NCBI GenBank assembly: GCA_900104565.1 | Contig: LT629952.1 | Span: forward strand, 1,239,604 to 1,303,603 | Direction of reading: 5' to 3' | Origin: Ruminococcaceae bacterium Marseille-P2935 | Lineage (GTDB): Bacteria; Bacillota; Clostridia; Oscillospirales; Ruminococcaceae | Length of the DNA: 64,000 bases | Program-made: the position numbers and the translations under genes | Part shown: positions 16,555 through 25,089 of the stretch, piece by piece | How the letters are laid out: every line of letters starts with the position of its first letter | Position numbering within the stretch: the first letter of the stretch is position 1 | Notes under the pieces: model-generated | Seen by the model: the letters and a program-made list of their open reading frames with translations, nothing else | The model's database searches: none | What the model was told of the DNA's origin: nothing

Positions 16555-16806
16555 TTAGCCTTTTAATCCATTTTCCTGCCGCTGCATATTCTCTATTACT
16601 ATGTCGTGAATATCTCCCAAGGAAGCACAGTATTCCAGCACCCTCCAAGGGGTATTGGTATGGAAATGAATTTTGATTAAATCTTCATCTCCAACCGCCA
16701 GAAGACAATCCCCTTCAAAATGTTTTACAAAATATTCGTTAATTTTATCTTCCGAAAGCCCGTTGCCTTCAATAAGCAGCTGTGTATCAAATTTATATTC
16801 CAACAT
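16555..16806 (-). CDS. Stand-alone FakA/YloV-like kinase-associated domain
   Basis: 83 aa. The sequence (YKFDTQLLIEGN, GDCLLAVGDEDLIKIHFHTN, PWRVLEYCASLGDIHDIVIENM) corresponds to a block in the middle/C-terminal part of the fatty-acid kinase FakA/YloV and DegV-linked Dak proteins. Here it stands alone, without the N-terminal DhaL kinase domain or DegV. ATG 16806 has GGAG 7 nt upstream; the frame stays open upstream to 16998 but that part has no site and unlike composition. It may be a small regulatory partner or a remnant of a larger gene; intact conserved motifs argue that it is still expressed. 16807-17021 shows no other gene. Confidence 0.6.
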   Translation of the reverse strand: MLEYKFDTQLLIEGNGLSEDKINEYFVKHFEGDCLLAVGDEDLIKIHFHTNTPWRVLEYCASLGDIHDIVIENMQRQENGLKG

Positions 16807-17021
16807 CACCATTCTCCATTCCGCCGCATTGCAGCTGTTATATTGCGAACACAATAAATGTATTTGTGCATAAGGCCGTTGGCCCCAAAAAGGGTAAACC
16901 CGCAACTTCTGCGCTTCTCCTTTAGATACGGTCTGCCCCTTGCCCCTCCGGCTTGTACCCATGGGGATGGAAGCTCCTGAAAAAATATGATAGGACAAAC
17001 CCGGTTTATTTTTGAGCTACC

Positions 17022-18188
17022 TTATAAATAGCCATGCTCAATTTTAATAACCGGGCGGTAATCGGGTGCAATCTCTTTCAACCGCTGGTTTAACTGCAAA
17101 AGAATCTGTTCGTCAAATTCCCCACTGTCAAACGGAACCAGCAAATCAAACATCAGCATCAGTTCCCCTTCTTCCCGTGCCAGTCTAAAATCATGCAGGG
17201 TAAATTGTGGGTTCAGCTGCTTTGCCAAAGCACATACCTGGCCTTTTAACCGGCTGGTTTCCTTACAGCACAGGTCCACCGGGTCTATATGAATCAGCAG
17301 GCTAATATCCAGCGCAGCGCTGATTTCACGTTCGGCGGTATCAATAATTTCATGGGCTGCATTCAGGGTAATATTATCGGGAATTTCGGCATGAACAGAG
17401 GCAAATACCCGGCCGGGACCGTAATCGTGCAGGATAAGGTCATGAATTCCCAAAATTCCGGGAAAACTTGTAATCCGATTGGTAATCTCCTGTACCAGTT
17501 CGGGGTCGGGGGCCTTTCCCAGCAGCGGCGAAATGGTGTCTTTTGCCACTTTATACCCCGAAAACAGAATGAAACATGCCACAATAAACCCCATAATACC
17601 ATCTACCGGAAAAGAAACAACCCGTGATAATATGACCGAAAGCAGCGTCACCGAGGTAGCAAGCACGTCAGAGATACTGTCAAGGGCAACCGCCTCAAGG
17701 GTTGTGGAACCAATTTTTTTGGAAAGTGACCGGTTAAAGCGGTTCATCCAAAACTTTACGCCAATTGACAGCACCAACCCAATGAGAACAATCCAGCTAA
17801 AACTGATGGGAACCGGATTTATAATTTTGTTGACCGAACTTTTTATAAATTCAGCGCCTACCAGCAAAATAACCGCGGCAATCACAAGCCCGCTCAAATA
17901 TTCAATCCGTCCATGGCCAAAGGGGTGGTCTTTGTCTGCCGGCTTACCCGCCATTTTAAACCCTAATAACGACACTGCCGAAGACCCAACGTCCGACAAA
18001 TTGTTAAAAGCATCTGCCATAACTGCAACCGAACCAGAAAACAGCCCTAACAGCAGCTTGGCCAAAAACAGCAAAATATTGCAGAAAATGCCCACCATAC
18101 TACTGAACACACCGTACCGTTCCCGCACTGTTTTGTCCTGCACATTTTGATAATCGCGGATAAAATGAGCCACTAAAAAATCCGTCAT
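17022..18188 (-). CDS. Cation diffusion facilitator (CDF) metal exporter
   Basis: 388 aa. Proton-coupled exporter of Zn2+/Fe2+/Mn2+/Co2+. Six membrane segments in the first 210 residues, with the metal-site motifs HxxxD-like ADAFNNLSDVGSS in segment 2 and DSISDV in segment 5, and the conserved DHPFGHGRIEYLSG loop. C-terminal cytoplasmic dimerisation domain (about residues 215-295, TSFPGILGIHDL, VFASVHAEIP) and an extra C-terminal extension of about 90 residues. Start ATG 18188 with GAGGG 6 nt upstream rather than the upstream ATG at 18236. Specific metal cannot be read. No metal riboswitch was recognised in the 370 nt upstream (18189-18561), where I see nothing else. Confidence 0.9.
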   Translation of the reverse strand: MTDFLVAHFIRDYQNVQDKTVRERYGVFSSMVGIFCNILLFLAKLLLGLFSGSVAVMADAFNNLSDVGSSAVSLLGFKMAGKPADKDHPFGHGRIEYLSGLVIAAVILLVGAEFIKSSVNKIINPVPISFSWIVLIGLVLSIGVKFWMNRFNRSLSKKIGSTTLEAVALDSISDVLATSVTLLSVILSRVVSFPVDGIMGFIVACFILFSGYKVAKDTISPLLGKAPDPELVQEITNRITSFPGILGIHDLILHDYGPGRVFASVHAEIPDNITLNAAHEIIDTAEREISAALDISLLIHIDPVDLCCKETSRLKGQVCALAKQLNPQFTLHDFRLAREEGELMLMFDLLVPFDSGEFDEQILLQLNQRLKEIAPDYRPVIKIEHGYL

Positions 18189-18561
18189 TTTTTCGCCCTC
18201 TTTTTGAGTTAGTTTAAAATCCACTACCCTGTTCACCTACAAAAGCAACCCTTGAAAGACAATATATTCAGCGTTAACCTATCTGGACAAACTTTGGTTG
18301 TTTTTGGAATACGAATACTCCTGAAATTCAGTAACCTGCATCTGCCCGTACCTTTATAAGGGTATTGGGGGCCAAGTCTTTACTGTATAAAATTCATTTT
18401 GACGTGCAAAAAGCGTAAGTTTTACAGCCTGTATGAATATTTGGAATAACAGGCATTCAGCGGTATAAGCTTGCATGCAGAGGAACAACCGCCAAGCTAT
18501 TCAGCAGATATTATATTATTGTGACCACCACAAAGACAAAAATAAAAGAATATAAAAATTT

Positions 18562-18590
18562 CGGCCATCTGCTAAAACTGCAGATGGCCG
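18562..18590 (-). terminator. Terminator after tRNA-Val
   Basis: Perfect 11-bp stem CGGCCATCTGC / GCAGATGGCCG with a 7-nt loop; on the minus strand followed by AAATTTTT. Confidence 0.8.
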
Positions 18591-18594
18591 TTTC

Positions 18595-18670
18595 TGGTGG
18601 GAACAACAGGGCTCGAACCTGTGACCCTCTGCTTGTAAGGCAGATGCTCTCCCAGCTGAGCTATGCTCCC
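18595..18670 (-). tRNA. tRNA-Val (anticodon TAC)
   Basis: 76 nt on the minus strand with a complete cloverleaf: acceptor GGGAGCA / TGTTCCC, D stem GCTC/GAGC, anticodon stem TCTGC/GCAGA with loop CTTACAA, T loop TTCGAGC, discriminator A and genome-encoded CCA. Confidence 0.96.
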
Positions 18671-18684
18671 GTATTCAGAAAAAA

Positions 18685-18717
18685 TTTACAAGACAGAGTG
18701 AATTCCCGTCTTGTAAA
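18685..18717 (-). terminator. Terminator-like hairpin between the two tRNAs
   Basis: TTTACAAGAC / GTCTTGTAAA stem with a 13-nt loop; on the minus strand it is followed by TTTTTT. It could limit read-through from tRNA-Ala into tRNA-Val or guide processing. Confidence 0.7.
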
Positions 18718-18719
18718 AG

Positions 18720-18795
<76 letters not shown>

Positions 18796-18815
18796 ATATA
18801 TAGCTGACGAATTAT

Positions 18816-18844
18816 ATTATAACAAAGGCCCACGAAAAAATCAA
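18816..18844 (-). promoter_or_regulatory. Promoter of the tRNA genes
   Basis: Minus strand TTGATT (18844-18839), 17-nt spacer, TATAAT (18821-18816), about 20 nt before the tRNA-Ala 5' end. Confidence 0.7.
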
Positions 18845-19124
18845 GCATTTTTTTACTCATTGTCTTATAATCCGCCAGTTTTATGTACACAGCAAAAAAA
18901 ATCTGCTCAGCTGTCTGTTCCCTTAAAAAGCAACAGTAATACCACCTAAAAGAAAACCACAAAGTAGATAATCTGGCTAAGGCAGCTGAAAACAATTTGC
19001 AGTTTAGCTTCAATTATGCAGGGAAAGGGGAAAATTTTAGGCAAATGGCTATTACCATTCATACAGCCCGAACCCGCTTTCCTTCAAACAAACCAGTTTA
19101 AAAAGCGGGCTGCTTATTTATGAT
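18845..19124. other. Intergenic region, no gene seen
   Basis: A 75-codon minus frame here has no ribosome site and a tRNA promoter inside it, so it is not called. Near 19060-19110 CCCGCTTT and AAAGCGGG can pair across about 20 nt downstream of the PHP gene; without a T-run it is only a weak terminator candidate. Confidence 0.4.
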
Positions 19125-19880
19125 TTACGGTTGACGGTTAACACCCTCATAGCTGCGGCCGGATTTTTGCTGGGCAAGCTCTTTAAACCGGTCAAAATCG
19201 GCGTTGAGAATCAGGTCGTGGGGGAAATCAATCTCTTCCAGCAGTTGAAGGCTTACATCTACTTTACCAATTTCTTCACAGTAATGGGCGTCCGAGTTGG
19301 CAACTACCGGAACCCCCCATTTTTTGCATAAACGGGCTATTTGAATGCAGTTTTCGTGGCTGCCAGGCCGCACGACAATGGAGTTTGCATTGATTTCGAC
19401 AATTTTATCGTACTCTTTAAAAACTTTGATTACGTCTTCGTAATCATAAATATAACTATTGGTACCGGTATGGCCAAAAACATCAACATAGGGGTTCTGA
19501 GCCAAAATTTTATAAACCCGCGTATGGTCTTCCACCGTAGAAGAAGGGATGCAGGGCAGATGCAGGCTGGCGATTACCCAGTCCATCTTTTCCAGTGTTT
19601 TTTCCGGAATATCCAGCGCGCCGTCATAATCAATCACATTTGCTTCGCAGCCTTTTAAAATGCCCACACCGCTGATAATGTCGGGCAGCTTGTGAAGATT
19701 GTCAAAATGAAAGATATGCGGCCCGGAGGGCATTGCAGGGCCGTGCTCGGTCATGGCGATAAAGCGTACCCCTTTGCGGGCCGCCACCGCTGCATTTTCG
19801 TTGATGGTGGAATACGCGTGGGTATTGGCTACCGTGTGAGTGTGTGTATCTGCAATTATCTGAATCATAGTTGTGCTCAT
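19125..19880 (-). CDS. PHP-domain phosphoesterase (YcdX-like)
   Basis: 251 aa. Polymerase-and-histidinol-phosphatase fold with a trinuclear metal site: ADTHTHT near the N-terminus, AMTEHG, EANVIDYDG, VIASLH, DVFGHTG, EINANS, NSDAHY supply the His/Asp/Glu ligands. YcdX-type enzymes hydrolyse small phosphorylated metabolites. Its ATG overlaps the stop of the U32 gene (ATGA), so the two are translationally coupled; GGGAGG is only 1 nt from this ATG, and a second in-frame ATG four codons on is 13 nt away, so the start is slightly uncertain. Last gene of the mltG-U32-PHP unit. Confidence 0.88.
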   Translation of the reverse strand: MSTTMIQIIADTHTHTVANTHAYSTINENAAVAARKGVRFIAMTEHGPAMPSGPHIFHFDNLHKLPDIISGVGILKGCEANVIDYDGALDIPEKTLEKMDWVIASLHLPCIPSSTVEDHTRVYKILAQNPYVDVFGHTGTNSYIYDYEDVIKVFKEYDKIVEINANSIVVRPGSHENCIQIARLCKKWGVPVVANSDAHYCEEIGKVDVSLQLLEEIDFPHDLILNADFDRFKELAQQKSGRSYEGVNRQP

Positions 19881-21106
19881 TCCTCCCGTGATTTGCGTAG
19901 AATGGAACCAGGCTCTACCTCCTGGGCGCAGGGAATTTTCACCATCATCATCGGATGATTGGCGCGGGTGATTTCTTCCCCTTCTTCATTCGTCATATGC
20001 TCTATGGTAATGGGCAAAGGCGGTTTGCCCGGCTGCAGCAGTTCTGCCTGGTCGCCGGTACACAGCACGTTGCGCTGGCTGACCAGCAGCTTTCCGTCTT
20101 TGTACTCCTGTACAATCCCAGCTACATCCCACCGGCGGACATAGCCGCCGCTTTGGTAACACTGCCCTTCCTTGGGGCGGCCAAAATAAAACCCAGTAGA
20201 ATATTCCCGGTGGCTTACCTTGGTTACTTCCTCGCCGATCCACCCGGGCAGCTTAAAGTGAGCCGGGTCTCTCAGGTATTCATCCACTGCACAGCGGTAC
20301 GCATTGGTGACAACCGCCACATAATAGGCCGATTTTGCCCGACCCTCAATTTTAAAGGAAGTAATGCCTGCATTCGCCAGCTGGTCGATCTGCTCAATCA
20401 TACACAGGTCTTTGGCATTTAATATATAACTGCCGCTCTCATCCTCAAAAATTGGGAAATATTGCCCTGGGCGTTTTTCCTCTACCAGGTGGTACCCCCA
20501 CCGGCAGGGCTGAGCGCATTCCCCGCGGTTTGCGTCCCGCCCGGTCATATAGTTGGAAAGCAGGCACCTGCCCGAAAAGGACATGCACATGGCCCCATGA
20601 ACAAAACATTCTATCTGAAGTTCAGGCGGCGTCCGCCTGCGAATACTTTTAATCTCTTGCAGTGAAAGTTCCCGCGCCAATACCACCCGGGCGGCGCCCA
20701 AATGATACAGTTCGGTGGCAGTCAGGTGATTGACCACGCCCGTTTGGGTTGATACATGCACTTCAACTTTTGGAACTTCCCTTCGTGCAGCAAGCAAAAC
20801 CCCTAAATCGGAGGCAATAATCGCATCCACCCCTGCGTCCTCTGCCATATGCAAAAACGCAGGCAGACCGTCCACCTCGTCCTCCCGGGGCAGGGTATTT
20901 GCAGTCAAATACACCTTAACATTCTGATTGTGGGCATACCGAACTGCGGCGGCCAGCTCGTCGGGGTTAAACCCGGCAGCTGCCGCCCGCATAGTAAATT
21001 CTTTGCCGCCCAGGTAAACTGCGTCTGCGCCAAAGCGCACCGCAGCCTCCAGACGTTCTTTATCTCCTGCCGGAGCCAAAACCTCCGGCCGTTGCAGTTC
21101 TTTCAA
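19877..21106 (-). CDS. Peptidase U32 family protein, TrhP/RlhA-like RNA hydroxylation factor
   Basis: 409 aa. U32 proteins of this type are needed for prephenate-dependent 5-hydroxyuridine formation in tRNA (TrhP) or 23S rRNA (RlhA). N-terminal TIM barrel begins EVLAPAGDKERLEAAVRFGADAVYLGG; the diagnostic Cys cluster is visible as CFVHGAMCMSFSGRCLLSNY ... NRGECAQPCRW, which probably binds a cluster or metal. The C-terminal part (about 300-400) carries the small collagenase-like domain. ATG 21106. In Bacillus relatives an mltG gene also precedes trhP genes, matching the order seen here. Confidence 0.88.
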   Translation of the reverse strand: MKELQRPEVLAPAGDKERLEAAVRFGADAVYLGGKEFTMRAAAAGFNPDELAAAVRYAHNQNVKVYLTANTLPREDEVDGLPAFLHMAEDAGVDAIIASDLGVLLAARREVPKVEVHVSTQTGVVNHLTATELYHLGAARVVLARELSLQEIKSIRRRTPPELQIECFVHGAMCMSFSGRCLLSNYMTGRDANRGECAQPCRWGYHLVEEKRPGQYFPIFEDESGSYILNAKDLCMIEQIDQLANAGITSFKIEGRAKSAYYVAVVTNAYRCAVDEYLRDPAHFKLPGWIGEEVTKVSHREYSTGFYFGRPKEGQCYQSGGYVRRWDVAGIVQEYKDGKLLVSQRNVLCTGDQAELLQPGKPPLPITIEHMTNEEGEEITRANHPMMMVKIPCAQEVEPGSILRKSREE

Positions 21107-21239
21107 ATGAGGCTCCTCTCTGGGAATTTCTTAAAATTCAAGTTCTGGCAACGTTTTTTTCAAAGCCTTTGCCGTAAAATTGCCGTGCGTCAAACTGGCT
21201 GCAGCAAATTCATTTAAAAAATCAATTGCAGAAATAACC

Positions 21240-22655
21240 CTAATCTTTTTTCGTATCTACGCCATGGGCGGTTTCCCCGCGCAGCAGTACATTGGCCACA
21301 TTGCGGTCGTGTTCCTCTAACGTTTCGGCGTAATAAAGCTGCCCTTTCGAATCGCTTAAGAAGAAATAATAACCGGTGTCCGCCGGGGAAAGCGCGGCCT
21401 CAATAGCCTCTAAACTAGGGTTGCAGATTGGCCCTACCGGCAGCCCTTCCCTGCGGTAGGTGCTGTAAGCGTTGTAAAGCTCTTCGCTGTGCTTGTCCAG
21501 GTAGCGTTCAATTTCGTTGTCGTAATACTGGTAGGTTACGTCGGACTGAAGCTTGGGGTAAACCTGAGGCAGACGCATGCGGTTGTGGAATACTGAAGAA
21601 ACCAGCCGCATATTTTCAATCGCTTCGTCTGAGGTGCCTCCTCCGGTCTCTTTTTGAATGATCGACGCCAGGGTGATTGTCTCATCCAGGGTCATGTTCA
21701 TCTCTTTCATCTGAGTATACATCTCATCCGTCAGCTTACTTTCAAAGGTGGACAGAAACCGGTTCACCACTGATTTTGCATTTTCTCCAATATAAAAATC
21801 ATAGGTGTCGGGGAAAAGGTAACCTTCTAACCGGCGGAAACGCAGCTCGTCATCAGGCAGTTTTTCCATAAAATCATAATCAAACTCGCCATCCTGGGTT
21901 GCTGCAATAAAGTCCTCTGCCGAGCAAACATCATTTTCCTCCAGCTTGGCGGCAATCTGCCGCAGAGTATAGCCCTCCGGGAAGGTGACGCTGACTGTAT
22001 TTGCTTTTGGGTTGCCGCGCAGCAGCCGGCCCATAATCTCGTCATAGCTCATGTTGGTGTTAAAGGTATAGTCCCCCGGCTTGAAGGAGGATGCATAGTC
22101 TTTCAGCCCTGCATAAAGCTTAAAGGTAAGCGGTTTTAAAATAATTCCATTTTGCTCTAAAAGCTTTGTAATTTCGTTTAGGCTGGAACCTTCCGGTATA
22201 GTCAGTTCAACAATTTGGTCCGGTTTATTTAGTCCAAACAGGTCACTGGCGCTTTGCAGCACAAACATGGCCAAAAAGCCTGCTAAAAATATAATACACG
22301 CCACTATGACCAACGCTTTAACCCAACGGTTTACTCTTGGCTTTTTAGGCAGCATTTTTTTAGGGGGGGCCTGTTTCAGCACCGGAGCCTCTTTTTTTTC
22401 TGCCGCATCCTCCTGTATAGGGCAAGAATAGTCTTCCTCGTTGATTTCTACCTGAAAATGAGGGGGAGCCTGATTTTCCTGCTTTTCAGCCGGCTGGCCC
22501 GGGCTTTTTCCATCAAAAAAAGGCTCGTCTTCAACCGGCGCCATAGCAGCTGCCGCCTCATCTTTTCGTTCTTCTGATGCGGGTCCCTGCTGTTCGTCGT
22601 ATTTATTCAGTTTAAACCCTTTGATCAGGTCTTCAAATTCATCGTTATGATTCAT
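21240..22655 (-). CDS. mltG: Endolytic transglycosylase MltG
   Basis: 471 aa. Cuts nascent peptidoglycan strands near the membrane, setting glycan length. About 110 charged, disordered cytoplasmic residues come first, then one membrane segment (about 111-134, WVKALVIVACIIFLAGFLAM), a LysM-like region (VELTIPEGSSLNEITKLL) and the YceG domain with the catalytic Glu in LASIIQKETGGG and the VFHNRMRLPQVYPKLQSD block. ATG 22655 is used because GAGGAGG lies 5 nt upstream; an in-frame ATG six codons earlier overlaps the site. The long acidic N-terminal tail is longer than in Gram-negative MltG and may bind cytoplasmic partners. First gene of the unit with U32 and PHP. Confidence 0.93.
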   Translation of the reverse strand: MNHNDEFEDLIKGFKLNKYDEQQGPASEERKDEAAAAMAPVEDEPFFDGKSPGQPAEKQENQAPPHFQVEINEEDYSCPIQEDAAEKKEAPVLKQAPPKKMLPKKPRVNRWVKALVIVACIIFLAGFLAMFVLQSASDLFGLNKPDQIVELTIPEGSSLNEITKLLEQNGIILKPLTFKLYAGLKDYASSFKPGDYTFNTNMSYDEIMGRLLRGNPKANTVSVTFPEGYTLRQIAAKLEENDVCSAEDFIAATQDGEFDYDFMEKLPDDELRFRRLEGYLFPDTYDFYIGENAKSVVNRFLSTFESKLTDEMYTQMKEMNMTLDETITLASIIQKETGGGTSDEAIENMRLVSSVFHNRMRLPQVYPKLQSDVTYQYYDNEIERYLDKHSEELYNAYSTYRREGLPVGPICNPSLEAIEAALSPADTGYYFFLSDSKGQLYYAETLEEHDRNVANVLLRGETAHGVDTKKD

Positions 22656-22862
22656 GGTGACCTCCTCGTACATTGCTGTGAAAAAAAGGTGCAGGACAAT
22701 TGAGAGCTGGAAAATCTTTCTCTATTATACTACCCGAAATCGACAAAATATTCAAACCCCAAATCATTAATTTTTTCCTAAAAATCCCTGTTTTCTTTCC
22801 TGTCACCCTCTAAGAGACGCCAACATAGTATATAGCAAACAATCAATTGAGAGGTGAATAAT

Positions 22863-22949
22863 ATGTGTAAAAATTCCGGGTTCTTTGGCGGCGGAAGTTG
22901 CTGGTGGATTATTATATTAGTGGTTATTCTGGTCTGCTGCTGCGATTAA
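22863..22949 (+). CDS. Tiny membrane peptide with C-terminal Cys cluster (YjcZ-like)
   Basis: 28 aa: MCKNSGFFGGG then a hydrophobic segment WWIIILVVILV ending CCCD. The Gly-rich head, single membrane helix and Cys tail resemble the YjcZ/SCIFF-unrelated group of short sporulation-associated membrane peptides in Firmicutes. AGAGGTGA lies 5-6 nt before the ATG at 22863. It is the only plus-strand gene in this stretch and shares a terminator with the converging folate gene. Confidence 0.65.
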   Translation: MCKNSGFFGGGSCWWIIILVVILVCCCD

Positions 22950-22986
22950 CAAAACCAGCCCATTTTCAAACATCCATATCCCCGGC

Positions 22987-23013
22987 AAAAAGCCCTGCTA
23001 AACAGGGCTTTTT
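22987..23013. terminator. Bidirectional terminator overlapping a stop codon
   Basis: AAAAAGCCCTG / CAGGGCTTTTT, with the stop codon of the 5-formyl-THF cyclo-ligase gene in the loop. Serves both converging genes. Confidence 0.85.
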
Positions 23014-23597
23014 CTTTTTACCGTGCGGAAATACCGGTCGGTAACAATTACATCAACCGGGACATCATACTTGCCGTGAAATAGTTTTGGCACCACACAG
23101 CTGGCATATACTACCCCAATTTTATGGCCTGTATAGCTGGACAAAAAGCGGTCGTAATAGCCGCCCCCATAGCCCAGCCTCCAACCCTGAAGATCATAAG
23201 CCAATGCAGGCACCACACATACGCTGCCTGCAAAGTCCGTCAGCTCTTCACAGCGCCCAGGTATTGGTTCCAAAACGCCAAAGGTACGGGGTTCCAGGTC
23301 ATCAAACGAACGGATCCGATAAAACTGCATATTCCGTGTACCTTCCACACAGCGCGGCACAGCTACCTGTTTGCCGCCGGCAAGTGCTTCGACAATCATT
23401 CTGCGGGTGTCCACCTCAATCGGGGTAGACACATAGCAAATGAGTGTTTTGCACCTTTCGTATTGCCGCAGGCCCTGCATTCTTTTTAAAATAGCCTGGT
23501 CCTTCTGGTCTTTTTCTTCCGGCGTCATCTGGCGGCGGCGGTTTTTCATCTTCTCCCGCAGCGCACGCTTTAACGGCCGGATATCCTTTACCTGCAT
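22998..23597 (-). CDS. 5-formyltetrahydrofolate cyclo-ligase
   Basis: 199 aa. ATP-dependent conversion of 5-formyl-THF to 5,10-methenyl-THF. N-terminal LKRALREKMKNRRRQMTPEEK, central CYVSTPIEVDTRRMI, and the C-terminal signature LGYGGGYYDRFL that binds ATP/folate are all present. ATG 23597 overlaps the end of the DJ-1 gene by 10 nt; the frame is open upstream but that part is in another reading frame of the DJ-1 gene. Last gene of the thyX operon, where it would return trapped folate to the pool used by ThyX. Confidence 0.93.
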   Translation of the reverse strand: MQVKDIRPLKRALREKMKNRRRQMTPEEKDQKDQAILKRMQGLRQYERCKTLICYVSTPIEVDTRRMIVEALAGGKQVAVPRCVEGTRNMQFYRIRSFDDLEPRTFGVLEPIPGRCEELTDFAGSVCVVPALAYDLQGWRLGYGGGYYDRFLSSYTGHKIGVVYASCVVPKLFHGKYDVPVDVIVTDRYFRTVKRKSPV

Positions 23598-24127
23598 TGC
23601 AGGGACGCCTTTAATACTTCGGCCCGCTGGCTGCCTTTTAGGGCTGCTACCAGTTCCAGGCCAAAATCCACCGCTACACCGCAACCTTTGGCCGTAATAA
23701 TCTTTCCATCCCGAACCACAAGGTCCTGCGACAGCCGGGCGCCCTCCAGTTCCCCTTCAAAGCCAGGGAAGCAGACTGCATTTTTACCCCTAAGCAACCC
23801 TTTGTGCCCCAAAATGGAGGGTGCTGCACAAATCGCGCCAATCCAGATTTCTTTCTTCACACAATAGTTAATAAACTCCTGCACCACCTCGGAACGCTCC
23901 AGATTTAAGGTTCCCGGCATACCTCCGGGCAGTACAATCATCTCCAGGTCAGACGTATCTGCCTGGCTTTCGGTAATGTCACATTGCACGGTAATGCCGT
24001 GGGAGCCGCGGATAAAAGGGCCGCCTACCCCAACCACCTGGACGTTTAGTTCGGCACGGCGCAGAATATCGATTGGCGCAATCGCCTCTATTTCTTCAAA
24101 TCCGTCCCCTAAAAAAACATAAATCAT
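23588..24127 (-). CDS. DJ-1/PfpI family protein
   Basis: 179 aa. Class I glutamine amidotransferase-like fold of the DJ-1/YajL group. Early Glu in FLGDGFEEIEAIAP and the nucleophile-elbow Cys in GAICAAPSIL are the catalytic-type residues; LPGGMPGT and KGCGVAVDFGLELV complete the pattern. Members have been assigned oxidative-stress chaperone, glyoxalase or deglycase roles; none can be picked here. ATG 24127 with AAGGAG 6 nt upstream; ORF upstream of it is not supported. Fifth gene in the thyX operon, 83 nt after the GNAT gene, overlapping the folate gene. Confidence 0.9.
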   Translation of the reverse strand: MIYVFLGDGFEEIEAIAPIDILRRAELNVQVVGVGGPFIRGSHGITVQCDITESQADTSDLEMIVLPGGMPGTLNLERSEVVQEFINYCVKKEIWIGAICAAPSILGHKGLLRGKNAVCFPGFEGELEGARLSQDLVVRDGKIITAKGCGVAVDFGLELVAALKGSQRAEVLKASLQCR

Positions 24128-24210
24128 AACATGCTCCTTTCCGTGGCTTTGCGGTGTCAAGATGTTGCATTCTAAATATTGATTGATGTAAAAATCAAGA
24201 ACTGTGCCCT

Positions 24211-25089
24211 CTATTCTAAAACCATGGTCATGGCAATCTCGTTCTGCTCAAGCTCAGGCCGGTACCATCTAACTGCCGCATATGGCCGCTGGGCAACATA
24301 ATCGGCAAGGTAATCTGCCCGGAAGCGAAAATGAAATTTTTCCGCCTTTGGGTACTCTTTTGACAGCAAACCGGCAAGCCTAAAGAAATTGCCGGCTTCC
24401 ACAGCAAGCTCCTGCACCAACAGGGTATTGCCGTCCAGTACACACATGGCGTAGCCCAGTTTTTCTCCCTGTACATTTTGCAGCACAAAGGCTCCGCTTT
24501 GCTTATAAGCCTGAGTTTGTGCCAGCCGCAGGGTATCGTCGGCATTCCATTCCAGCCGAAGAGGGTAGTCAGCAAAATGGCGGTAGCGTAACTGGCTAAG
24601 CTCTTTGGCATCAGCCAAAACCAGCCGGTCATGGGCGCAGTCATTGGAACAAAGCTCCTCTTTTTGAAACGCAGCTTCCCCAATGATAACCTGCCTGTCA
24701 TAGCCCCGGTTACGGTAAAACTCAAACAGGCTTTGGGACGCGGGCACCAGCACCGACAAAGCACAGCCCTCCCGCTTTAGCTGACCATGGGTAAATTCCA
24801 GCAGCTGGGTAGACAAACCCTGGCCCCTAAAATCCGGGTGGGTACCAACCCCATAAATATAATACGCCGGCAAAGCCTTATCGCGAAAAACCGCCTGCAT
24901 GGGAATCAAAAACAGCATAGCTGCTACCCTGCCGTCTTTTTGCGCAACTGCCGTGCGGGCAGGGTGGTAATAGTGGTCAAAAAAACTGTCTAAATAGCTT
25001 TGCTCTGCCCCAAAACAGAGCCGCCAAATTTGTTTTAGTTCGTCGGTTTGCCTTTTTTGTGCAAACCCAAACACGGCCCCGGCGCTCAT
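24211..25089 (-). CDS. GNAT-family N-acetyltransferase (two-domain)
   Basis: 292 aa. N-terminal GNAT domain with the acetyl-CoA loop YGVGTHPDFRGQGLSTQLL (R/Q-x-x-G-x-G/A pattern) and VLVPASQSLFEFYRNRGY; the C-terminal half (about 160-292) is a second, diverged GNAT-like/sterol-carrier-like region as in Eis-type acetyltransferases. Its start ATG overlaps the stop of the DUF2156 gene by 4 nt, so the two are coupled. Acceptor substrate unknown. Confidence 0.85.
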   Translation of the reverse strand: MSAGAVFGFAQKRQTDELKQIWRLCFGAEQSYLDSFFDHYYHPARTAVAQKDGRVAAMLFLIPMQAVFRDKALPAYYIYGVGTHPDFRGQGLSTQLLEFTHGQLKREGCALSVLVPASQSLFEFYRNRGYDRQVIIGEAAFQKEELCSNDCAHDRLVLADAKELSQLRYRHFADYPLRLEWNADDTLRLAQTQAYKQSGAFVLQNVQGEKLGYAMCVLDGNTLLVQELAVEAGNFFRLAGLLSKEYPKAEKFHFRFRADYLADYVAQRPYAAVRWYRPELEQNEIAMTMVLE

